In this document: piece after piece, positions 25,632 to 36,500 of the stretch
Layout of the letters: the number at the start of each line of letters is the position of its first letter
Position numbering within the stretch: the first letter of the stretch is position 1
Origin: Alviniconcha marisindica
Lineage: Eukaryota > Mollusca > Gastropoda > Provannidae
Length of the DNA stretch: 64,000 nucleotides
Direction of reading: 5' to 3'
Assembly (NCBI GenBank): GCA_018857735.1
Contig: JABMCL010001305.1
Location: forward strand, 1 to 64,000
The notes under the pieces: generated by a model
Seen by the model: the letters and a program-made list of their open reading frames with translations, nothing else
The model's database searches: none
Told to the model about the DNA's origin: nothing
Position numbers and translations under genes: made by a program

Positions 25632-28300
25632 AGCTGCAGAATGCCGAATGGAGGAGAAAATATGCACAGTGGCTGTACATTCCTTCTGCTTATGATGCTT
25701 TTGCTTCGTGTTACTCAGCAGACAACAGGAATTAACAGCTCTTCATAGATATGCTTTTGTGTAACAAGGGCCAGAACAACAAAGATCTGAATTTTATGGT
25801 GATCATTTTTTATTGAATCGCATTCATTTGTTTTCTCATCCTTTTGTCAAATATTTTTTTATGAAAGGTTTGAGAGTTTATCCTTTTTTCATGCATTTTC
25901 TTTTCCCCTGTCTATTCATCAAAACAGATTTTGGAGGCAAACAGGTCTGCATGTTGAACAGTTTTTGATAACACTTTTTCTCTCACAGCTGTTTATAAAA
26001 GCTGTGGAAACAAGTATTTCGTGTGTTTTTCCAGTCATTTTTTTCCCCAGCCAGTTCCCAATAGTTGTTTTTCTTGGTTTGTTTTGAGAGGCACAAGTGG
26101 GAGTGGGGTTGTTTGCTCAAACTGTCTGGCCATTCCACTGTGCCCATTTATAGCCAGAAACTGGACACTGAGCCCATTGATGTAGCATGTTAAACTGTCA
26201 ATGATGCTTCTTTTCCTGAACAGTTTTTGTTGGCCAAAACTTGCATTGAACACACACATACCAAATGTCTGCATTCCAGGCATACCTGAATGTCAACAGT
26301 ACTTATAGTCCTGATAATCTTGGTGCAGTGAGTATAAATTGAAACTGATGAGACTTGATGTGATACTTTAACAAACATAATGCACATCCTGTGTGTGTTC
26401 AGTTGACTTCACCTTTGAATGAATGGCTGAATGTGGACAAACCAGCAGCAGTTCTTAGATTTGAATGTTCCATCAAGTGCACAGGGTCACCTCAGGATGA
26501 AACCAACAGTAGATATGAAATGTTTATTTGGGGGACAGAATGTGCAAAAGGCAAACAACAAGAAATTGGTTTAAGAATGTGGCGTAAGACTGGGTTTTTC
26601 GCCTGCCTGCACCAGATAGCTGGTCTGCCAAAGCTGGAATGGACCCCAGTTCCAGGAAATGTGTACCTCTCTCTTTATATATATGTTTACTTTTTTGTAC
26701 ACTATATATATATATATATATATATATATGATATTTCAAAAAGCCATGGTCTGAGCTTGACAATACTTTGACCACAGGCCCACTGTGTTGACAGTATTGT
26801 CACATTCAACAAGGGGTAATGTACCTAACTATAAAATAAAAAGTTTCAAGAAAGATGTGCATGGTGAATATCACAGTCAGTTCCTTCAGTTCAGTCAGTT
26901 GTAATTTGGACTGTTGGAAAGGGTCATTTTAGTTAGCATAAACAAGCAAAAATTGGTGTGTGTTTTTCTGTGATTACACTTTTGTTATCAGCATAATTAT
27001 ACACTGTCACCCCATTCTCCCATCTGGGCACAGTCATGTCCAACTCCAGGTAATAAAAGTTTTACACCTGATCTGCGAGCCCTGCACCAAAAGGCTGTCA
27101 TGAGCAAAGCTGGGGCATTTGTCTTGACAACATCAAAGATGTCTACATACTCTTCAATGATATGCACAGTGATAAAACTAAAAATTTCAAATAAGATGGC
27201 AGTGTGCTACCGCTGCTGTCCCTTGACCACTAAAAAAGAAAAAAATAGTGCTGGGCCAAAATTGCATAACTGGTCAGTTTGGGCAGCGGTTTCAATGGCA
27301 TAATTAACGTCTTGTTTTTGTCAGAAGGCATAAGTAGACAGGGTATGTTTGGTCCTTTATAATAAGTTTATTGTATTCACAGTGAAAAATGCAGCCTACT
27401 GTATGGTGTTTATATGTTCTTTCATTATACAGATTAGTGAAATTTTCTTTTTCCTTTTCACTGTCAAAATATTTGTAAGTACTGCAGTAGTGTTTTTCTC
27501 ATACACAGTGTCTCACAGGCAGGTTTAGCAAACCAGAATGGTTCATTTTGAGAATTTGCTCCACCTGAAAATGCACAGTGAGTCAGAATTGAAGGAGTAT
27601 GTCATGATGACATCATATGGATAGGTATGGGGGAAGTTGCTGTGGATGTCATTACACAACGAAGGGGCAGAGAATGGGCTAACAGACACTGCATCTGTTT
27701 CATGCCAAACTACAGTTGCAAAATGAATAGGTAACTGTAAATAGCTCTTCACACTGTTTAAAAATTGTTAGTGTGTTTAAAGGATGATATGCTCTATATT
27801 GTGGTTGTTAGAGAAAAAAATCCTGTATTTAGACATGAGCCACACTTCTGGTAAAAATGGCATATTTTGTTCAATAAACAGAAACATAAAACATACCTTT
27901 ACTTTTTTCTTGAGAGAGAACTGTGTGCAGGAGGGTCTATGTGTGAATAAAATAGTTTTGAACATCACTTAATCCAATCAAAACTGATGTGTGTAACTAT
28001 ATTATGTAATATACTACCAACATCACACGCACACACACACACTATAAAGATGTACTGCTTGTGTCTTTAAAAAAAAAAAAATTGTGTTTAATCACATTTC
28101 ACAACTGCCACAAGCAATCTCACTTAGCACCAGTAGGAAATGCATCATCAGTAATCACTGTGTAGTGGATTTAAAAACAAAACTCTGGCACAATATATAT
28201 ATTAACACATCACATCATTCATGTACACACAGTTACTTCCAAGTTCACACCATGGTCTTCCTTCAGTTTAAGTTCCTTGCACACAACGCAAACTTGTACA
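25632..28300 (+). other. XPC 3' UTR and intergenic DNA
   Basis: No further coding exon is evident. An AATAAA at 26835-26840 is a candidate XPC polyadenylation signal; an AATAAA near 27050 and one near 27944 are others. An (AT)n tract lies at 26704-26729. XPC converges here with minus-strand features at 28.3-31.0 kb. Confidence 0.4.
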
Positions 28301-28306
28301 CAGCTT

Positions 28307-28384
28307 TCATGTCTTTTCTGAGGATGCACTGGATTCCTTTTGCTTCAGCTTCTCCTTTTCCCTCTCGACCCATTCGGCCATGTC
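28307..28384 (-). CDS. Orphan terminal exon candidate, charged helix
   Basis: On the minus strand a strong acceptor (TTTTTCTTTATTTCCAG) is followed by 25 codons and TGA (28309-28307). The peptide begins DMAEWVEREKEKLKQK and is rich in Glu and Lys. Base composition is more GC-rich than its surroundings, as expected of an exon. It is not needed by SMIM4, which has its own stop at 29467. It cannot be spliced in frame to SMIM4 exon 1, because that phase-1 T plus GA gives TGA at once. It may belong to an unseen minus-strand gene, or be an alternative 3' exon that truncates SMIM4. I do not recognise the protein. Confidence 0.35.
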   Translation of the reverse strand, partial: DMAEWVEREKEKLKQKESSASSEKT

Positions 28385-29466
28385 CTGGAAATAAAGAAAA
28401 ATCAGTTCATGCATGTGTAAAAATGTAAGATCACACACAAGTCTGTCTACTATTCTACTTCAGTAACTTGTTTTTTTACGCCCAGTCAACCAGTGGTTAT
28501 GTGAAAGTGATGTTCTACTTGAAAGTTGAACAAAAATGAATTTGGCACTCAGACAAAATGCAAGAGAGTATCTGTACTGCCTGTGAAACATGTATAATTA
28601 CTGTAATCAAGAACCTAGCATGAAATTAAAGCAGTGAATGGTATGTGAACCACTGAAAGAATACCACCCCCAGCCCCCGTGAATCACTGAAAGAATAACA
28701 CTCCCACCCTCTTCCCCAGGTTGTGTTGAACTATATTTTCAATTACATATCTTCATAAATACACGGTCAGATATGTTCTTTACACCATGACAAGATCAGA
28801 ACAACAAACAGCAAACCTGTATGTCATATAAAATATATATATATTACTTGAGACCATCACTGTTACTAGGTGTTAGCTTTTCTTTTACTTTTTTTTGCTA
28901 CCCAAACATCCTGCTAAAAAGAAACATATTTTTTGTAACCCAAACATCCTGCTAAAAACAAAGACAAGTAAAAAAGACAATAGCTGGTCCTGAGCATTCT
29001 AAAACAGTGCACACAGTTTTACCTTATTTACATTGTTGGGAAACAAGACATTATCCAACTATTAATCTTACTGACAAGAATAAGATTGACTGCTTCCAAT
29101 TTCCATATTACAAAAATGGTCTGCACAACTGTTTCCATTTATACATGACTGAATATGGATATAATCAAAATAAAAACAATCTATACTTTGCACAGAGAAA
29201 AAGAAAAGCTAGGGTTAAAAAATATAAATATCTCTTAAACATAAATTTTATACTGTTCATACATCAAGAGGCTTGTAAAAGACATGGACGGTCTGTGCTC
29301 CAGCAAACATGCTCAGCATGGCAGCAGTCAAAAATCTCAGGTAACGTCCCCACGTTACACCAGCAGGCATCACAATGAATGATCAGATGGCACTTGGAAA
29401 TCACTGCGATTTTTTTCTCCTTTTTTTCTGGTTATGCTGTTGCTGACTGAGCTTAGTGGCTACTCC

Positions 29467-30979
29467 TCACTCTGACTGTCCTTCCAGTGCTAACTTCTCT
29501 GCTTGACGACGCTTGTAGACTCGGTCTGAGGAAGAGAAGGCGAGAGTAAACTTACAAAGTCAACATGAAAGACAAGGTTCTAAATTTTATCTGGTGTTGA
29601 GGATGAAATGCACTTTGTAAGTTCTAACAGACATAATTTACTAATACAGTGATACTAATAGTAATACTATAGTGGCAACAGGAACTAGAAACTGATGATG
29701 ACATCTCTTTTGTGCATTTACAGCAATTGCACTAGACAGTAGACACTCTTCAAATTGCTGTGACATTGAAAACTAGTAAAACTAAGGTGGCAAAAGTGGT
29801 TCACAGAAACCGTTCAGATAATCATTGTGACTGGTCAGATATGTATGGCTATCTATGCTACTACTAGAGTTCTACTAGCAAATGCCATGCTCTCTTCACC
29901 CTGTAGAACCCCATCCCTACCCCCCTCACACACAGTACACAGACTCGCATGTGTGTGCCTTACATTACAAGCACTCTCTCTCTCTCTCCTTCTCGTCTCT
30001 GTGCTGCATAGATCTACATATCTTTATTAATATTATACATCATTACATGACAGTATTGTGAGTGTGAGTACACCTCCTCCACTTAACTTGAGCGGTCCGC
30101 CTTACAGTTGCAGTTGCTGACATTTGCATTCTTCAATTGGTTTTTCTATTATTAGTATTAATATTTATAATATATATATATATACACAAAAGCAGTATTA
30201 TTTTGCTTCAAATTTGAGCTATGCAACCATGTTGGTTTGCTCTTCAAGAGCAATAGTAAAGTTTACTATTAATTAGTAAAGACAAAAAGCAAAGACTAAG
30301 GGCTCACTATAAAAACAAGATTTTTGCCATACATGCTGCCCTTGTCCATATCACAGTCAATACAATTTGCAACGAAAAAAATGGCAGCATGGGGACTTTC
30401 AAACATCAATTTTCAATAACACTTTAACAGTGTGACAAATCAACTGGTAATAGTTATAATACTAATACATAATAGCCTGCAGTGCATTAACAAAACATTT
30501 TTATTAATAATTATTCCTGGCGTCCGTGTTACGTCTTCGGTTTGGAACTTTGCAGAACTTTCACTAGTTTCACTTTCACTGTTTCAGGCGTAAATTTTAC
30601 AAAGGCCAATGGAATGAAAATAGAGGTCAAATGAGGCAATATTTTCAGACACTAAAAGAGAAATTGACCAAACTGTCTTTCAATCTGCTTCGCACGCAGC
30701 CTCATGAGTCAGTTTCTCGATGATCGGGGTATCTATATTATCACAAAGAAAGAAAGGAATGAGAAAAAGAAAGCAGTTACTGACTTAGCGCCGTACATAA
30801 ATCAAGTCTGTAGCAGACGACTTACAGAAATTTACTTCTCCAACCTGCCAGTTGATCATAGAAAACTCAAGCGCCGCCCCAAGCACAAAGAATAATGGCA
30901 AGAATCTATACAGCCCAAAGTATTGTTTTCCTGGCCAAAGGTCCATCAGTTTCTTCACATTCTTGCTGTAGAAAAGCAT
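29467..30979 (-). CDS. SMIM4: SMIM4/UQCC5, complex III assembly factor
   Basis: Small mitochondrial inner-membrane protein required for early assembly of respiratory complex III (cytochrome b maturation) in vertebrates. Two exons on the minus strand: 30979-30826 (51 codons plus T; donor GTAAGT) and 29525-29467 (acceptor TCTTCCTCAG, stop TGA). The joined product is 70 aa, the same length as recalled for the human protein. Key matches are PGKQYFGLYRFLP, then a hydrophobic segment (LFFVLGAALEFSMI), then VGEVNFYRVYKRRQ, which parallel the family pattern PGKQ-FG-YRFLP ... VG-FY-VYRRK. The ATG at 30979 is preferred; the frame extends a few codons upstream without another ATG. It is divergently arranged with TDG. 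Confidence 0.9.
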
Positions 30980-31300
30980 TGTTAACTGCACCGTTCTATC
31001 ACATCATTACACCACGGGCGCAGCCATATTAACACAGAAAGTAGATCATGTTGAAGAAACGCAGTTCTTGATTGGTCACTTCTTGGTTGTGTGCCCAATG
31101 AAAATATGCATTGCGGAGAGTCCACGGACGACAGATGCAAGCAGAAGCTTGGACCTGTGTGAGGTTAGGCAGTGTTTAGTGTTTTTCGTAGCGTTTTTTT
31201 TATTGTTTGTCGACTCAGCAGCCAGCGGAGGATAAGACGATGCTTCAGGAAACACAACCTTGTAACTGACAAGACAGCAGATCAACAAACACCAGGTAAT
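30980..31300. promoter_or_regulatory. Bidirectional promoter between SMIM4 and TDG
   Basis: The SMIM4 start (30979, minus) and the first TDG coding exon (31859, plus) are divergent. A donor CACCAG|GTAATT at 31295/31296 fits the end of a non-coding TDG first exon, since ATGs in that interval open only short frames. No TATA box is evident. Transcription starts are inferred, not seen. Confidence 0.5.
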
Positions 31301-31412
31301 TAACAAAATTTTGAAAATTAAATTGGTCGAATACAATGATACATCAAATCAACACTGCACGAACAATAAACCCGGCTTCAACCCAAACGGGTTGATGACT
31401 TAAATCGGGATC

Positions 31413-31488
<76 letters not shown>

Positions 31489-31491
31489 GGG
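31413..31491. repeat. (TG)n followed by poly-G
   Basis: About 58 bp of TG running straight into about 20 G. Confidence 0.96.
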
Positions 31492-31858
31492 GAGTCACAT
31501 ACGACGGCATTAAGTCCTCTCTATTGTGTTGCTGTGTTAACTATCGGGACCTCAGTGCAGGCTCATATTATTTGCTAATGACAGCCCCCTTTCAAATCAC
31601 ACAATGATGAATGATCAAATGTCACAGTGAGCCTGAAATTCAGACACTAAGCTTTTGTTTCAGTGAGGAATAAAATTAAGGAGACAGAAAAAAATCATTT
31701 ATACCACTACCAGTTACCATAAGAACCCACCCCCACTGAATGGCAAAATACACCTCATTGTCATCAGTTTTATCATTATTAATTATTATGTGATTATTTT
31801 TACAGATAGACCTTCACTGGTCCAAGAGATTTGCAAGAAAGGCCACCGCTGTGTAGAA

Positions 31859-33506
31859 ATGAGCAACAATGGACACATCAAAACAGAGAGTGAACCTGTC
31901 CCAGCCCCCAAGACCAAAGAAAAAAGAGGACGAAAGAAGAAAAGCACTGAGGAAAATGAAAAGTGGGTTGACTCTTATGGTTTGGTATTAATCTTTTAGT
32001 TTTAATAGCTCTGCCTGGTTTTCAGGCCCATCACTGTGGTGTATAGCACAGTTGCACCAATGCACACTGGATTTTTATGAGTTTGGACTTGAAAGAAAAA
32101 CCGTCGCGCCATTTGAAAAAAATGAGATGACTATGAAGATGACGAGTTCAGTCAATAACTTATCTTCATCACCATCACAGCTCATGTATGGTGTGCCTCA
32201 GGGCTCAGTACTGGGGCCCATGTTCTACATCCTGTACACTACGCCTCTCTCTGGTATCATAGTTAACCACTCTGTAAACCATCAGCTTTTTGCTGATGAC
32301 AACAGCTCCAGAAATCCACTCCTCTCAGTGAAGTGACCAACCTCACCAAAGAACTCAATGCATGCACAGACGACATAAAAACATGAATGACCGAAAATCA
32401 GCTCAAACTGACTGACCAGAAAACAGAAGCTCTTCTCTTTCCCGTTTCGTCTTCCTTCAAACCTGCTACCATTTCCCTCCCTGATTCGATTACTCTTGGC
32501 TCTCACAAAATCCCCTTTTCTGATTCTGCCAGGAACCTTGGATTCATTCTTGACTCAAAACTGTCCATGAAGAAGCATGTCATAAAAAGCTGCCAAACTG
32601 CTTATTTTGAGCTTAAACGCATTTGTTCAATCCGCAGGTTTCTCACTGAAGATGCAGCCAAGACTCTTGTTACTTCCTATATCCTCTCACAACTTGACTA
32701 CTGCAACTGTCTCCTTGTGGGTACACCTAATTCTGTCATCCAACCTGTCCAGAAAATTCAAAACTTTGTTGCAAGATTCATTCTGTTGGCACCCCGTCAC
32801 CACCACTCAACACCTCTCCAGGACAAACTGCACTGGCTTCCCATTTCAGAACATATTAAGTATAAAGTCGCTTGTACATACCTGTCAACCCATACAGTTT
32901 ACCAGTATAAAATACAGTTTTTGCATTATTTTAGGGGGATATGGCCATACTGGAAAATGGATACAGGAAAACATAATTTTCATGAGATTTTGTTGCTGTT
33001 TTAAACTGAGCAAAAAGACAAAAAACAGCCAATGAACGCCATCACCAAATGCACACTGGCTGGCCTAGTGCAGTATGCTAAGAAATCTCATCAGAAGTGA
33101 GATCTGAAGTTGTGCATGCATATTTAGCACAACACTGCTTCTTCCTTCCACTGCCACATATGCCAATTGGAATTCAAAATGCTGCTGGTACCAGCGAAAA
33201 AACAAAAGACCCCAGCCTGCATAAGGGAAATACAGGTTCACAAACTCTGGACTAAGGTTTACTCCCAACAGGGGTTGACAGCTATGCTTGTATGTGTTTA
33301 AGTGCTATAAATGATTCTGGTCCTGCTTATCTCTCTGAACTGCTACATGTCTACACTCCGTCTCGTACACTATGTTCTTCTGACATCCGCATACTGAAAA
33401 TCCAAAAATGCAAACAAGACTCGTGGCTTTCGCACCTTATCTTGCTTTGGACCCCACATTTGGAATTCATTCCCACAAGACCTTAGACACTGCTCAACCC
33501 TGTGTG

Positions 33507-33573
<67 letters not shown>

Positions 33574-36500
33574 TATTGTTTTAATTGCTGTGTGTGGTAC
33601 TTTAATTAATTGTTTTACAAGTATGTGATCTTAAGTTCATTACTATTTTATGATGACGTCACAGTTGTTCTATATTTATAACTATGGTTAAAGTAAGACT
33701 CTTTTGTTGGTGGTGTTGTGTTTGTTGTATTGTTCTCTTAACTTTATGTATTGTTATTTTATGAGCCTGCCATGACCACAACAAAATTGCCCCTTGTGGG
33801 ATGATTAAAGTTTTTTTAATTGAATTGAACCCTTTCATCTTTTAAAGCCAAACTGAAAACCTTCCTCTTTTCACAGTATTTTCATCCCAACTAATATCAG
33901 TACCCAATTTCTGCTACAGTTGTGTGTGTGTGTGTAGTGCGTGGCCCGGCAGTGTTTGTTTTTTCATACTTACGTAAATTGTTTTGGTAGGGCTGTGCTC
34001 TACATGTGTATAGAATATCATATTTAGGTTAATATGTATCATGTGACTGTGAGCGCTCAGGGCGTTGATGAGCGCATGATAAATGTACATTATTATTATT
34101 ACTTCTGTTCATTTAGAATGTTAGTTTTTGTTTTTAATTTTGTGAAACTGAAAAGAAAAGAGAGAGAGAGAAGGACAATAACAGTAATATACATTATGTA
34201 TTTATTTATTTGCTTATTTATTTATTTGTTGATTGCACTGTGAACCCAGTAGTACTACAGATGAGAAACCAGCGCTAAAGCAAGAGATGATCACAGACCA
34301 CATGTCAGTGGTGAAGAAGAAGCGAAAGATTGACAGATTCAACGGCATTCCAGAAGAGGAGGTGATACAGATGACACTTCCTGACAGACTGGCGCCCAAC
34401 CTGGACATCCTCATTGTAAGTGCATTTACCCTGTTAGCATCACACATCATCTGCAAATAAGACGGAGTAGAGGGTTTGGGGCTGCCTTCACATGAACAGC
34501 TTCAGTCTGCCAGAACATCATATAATATTCTGTGCAAAAAGCAATGTTTGGTCCATGTAATGTTACGCTGTGATGATTTGTATAGCAAACACAGGTAACA
34601 CAACTGTTTCTGCAATCAGCTACTTTTATTTTGATACACAGGATTACAGATATAGAGAGCACAGAGCGCACATCTAGACTAGAGGCTAGCTGCACACGGA
34701 CTGCTGATGCAGAAGCCCAGAGGGATGGGGGTGAACAAGGCCAGGCCCTAAGCATAACCAAAATTTCAAGTCATACTACAACAGTCCCTAGGCAAACTAA
34801 AGCATAGCAACAGAGTAAAAGACTGATGGACTCTGTGAGAAAAGTTTTACTAGTATTATTTAAGTTAGTGATTGCTGAAATTGAGAAATGTGTATATATT
34901 TTAATTATGTGAGTTTGTACTTTCTGCTTTCATAATGATGTGTCCTGATGTGGTAGTGATAGCATTCAGTACTACTGAAGTGGTGATTTTTTAGATTTAA
35001 AAAAAATGAAAATGTGCCTATGTGGAAATATACCTTTTGTTTGGGGCATGCTTAGTATTGTAATGCATACATGTATGTTTTACAGTGTTGTACCTATTAA
35101 TCAGTTTTTTGTATGAACGTTTCTAGCCTTCTTAAAATTTAAGCAGCATTTTTTAAGCAGAAGTTACATGAACTGATTAAGCAGTAGCAGGTACATGTAC
35201 GTGGTTCCACACCTTTATGTTGACAGATTGGAATAAACCCCGGGTTGTTTGCTGCCTACATTGGTCACCATTATGCTGGTCCCGGCAATCATTTTTGTGA
35301 GTACTCAGTAGAATCATTTGCTCATTCTTGTCAGTTTTCTGTTGGCAGAATTTCTGTTAATTGTTATGTGTTGGTAGATATGTCACAGTGCTTGGGAGTC
35401 AGGTGGGGCATCTTCACAACAAACTTTTCATATTTGTCTTGAGAGTCTATTATGTTATGGTTCATGAGTGTTCATCTTTCCTTTGGGTTGTTGCTGTTTA
35501 ATCATGATCTTTGAAACTGTGTGATGATAACCTTTATCAAGCTTTACGCATTCTTACTATTTTTGGTGACCATGGGCATGACCATGTCCTGGGTCACAGG
35601 GGAGTTGATCTATGTGTTTAATGCAAGTACTCATTCTTACTGTTTTCAGAGTGAGTTGATGGGTAGCTGTGCTTGTGATTTAAGATTTACAGGCATACGA
35701 TGCTTGTAGTTGTATTTTTTGTAGTTATTAGTTTTGTCGATGACAGATGTGTCTTATTTGTGTACTAAAATTATTTCATGTTAGACTTCCTGTTGCAGGG
35801 AAGTGCCTTTATCTGTCGGGACTGGTCCCAGAGCCCATGAACTGCTATGACGACATTAAGCTCCAGGAGTTTGGCATTGGCTTCACCAACATGTGTGCCA
35901 GAACCACCAAGGGCAGTTCTGATCTGAAGAGGTGAGAGATTAACCCATTTCCTGCCAAAAAGTGTACTGGTGGTGGTGCAATTTCCCTCCAAGAAATGAA
36001 GAATAGTCTCAAAAACAGGCTGATCCAACCAGAAATGTTAATTTGAGAACTTTGCTCCGCGTAAGAATGCTTGAGAAGTTGGATGTCAAGCAGGAGGTTA
36101 TATGACATTCTGCAGAACACTTTGCTGAGATCATATGATGTCCTGTTGGCAAGCAATGGGTTAACCAGAAGTGGGTAGTGAAGATTATAGACAGTGCCAC
36201 TCTGTGATGGTAAGTAAGTAAAACACATGTACAGTATGGCTTGGAAATGCATGCATGTGACAGATGCAGAGGGTAAAGAAAGTTCATTAGACAAAAAGGT
36301 CTTGCCCAAATATTTGTGGGTATTGATGTGTGAAAGTTCTGCACTGTAATTTAAGACAGAATATGATTTTCCATTAACTGTTCTGTTTTTCAGACCAGAA
36401 GTACAGGAAGGTGCAGCCATTCTGCGAGAAAAACTGAAAGAATACAAACCCAAAATAGCAGTTTTCAATGGAAAAGGTATGTAGGTCAAGCATGTATTAT

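Larger units (their letters stand above)
32120..34110 (+). mobile_element. LINE fragment copy 2, disrupted by two later insertions
   Basis: Located in TDG intron 1 in sense orientation. It retains the RT block VPQGSVLGP and the catalytic LFADDN, then the same C-terminal domain as copy 1 with frameshifts. The order is interrupted at 32877-33285 (a MITE) and 33502-33827 (tail of another element). It ends with GATAAATGTACATTATTATT at about 34078-34100. The 5' boundary is uncertain (32090-32190). Confidence 0.85.

Noticed and set aside
30704..30895. 63-codon plus-strand frame
   Set aside because: Antisense shadow of SMIM4 exon 1, which has family homology on the minus strand.
35845..36489. 214-codon minus-strand frame
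   Set aside because: Runs antisense through two TDG exons and a MITE; no family resemblance.
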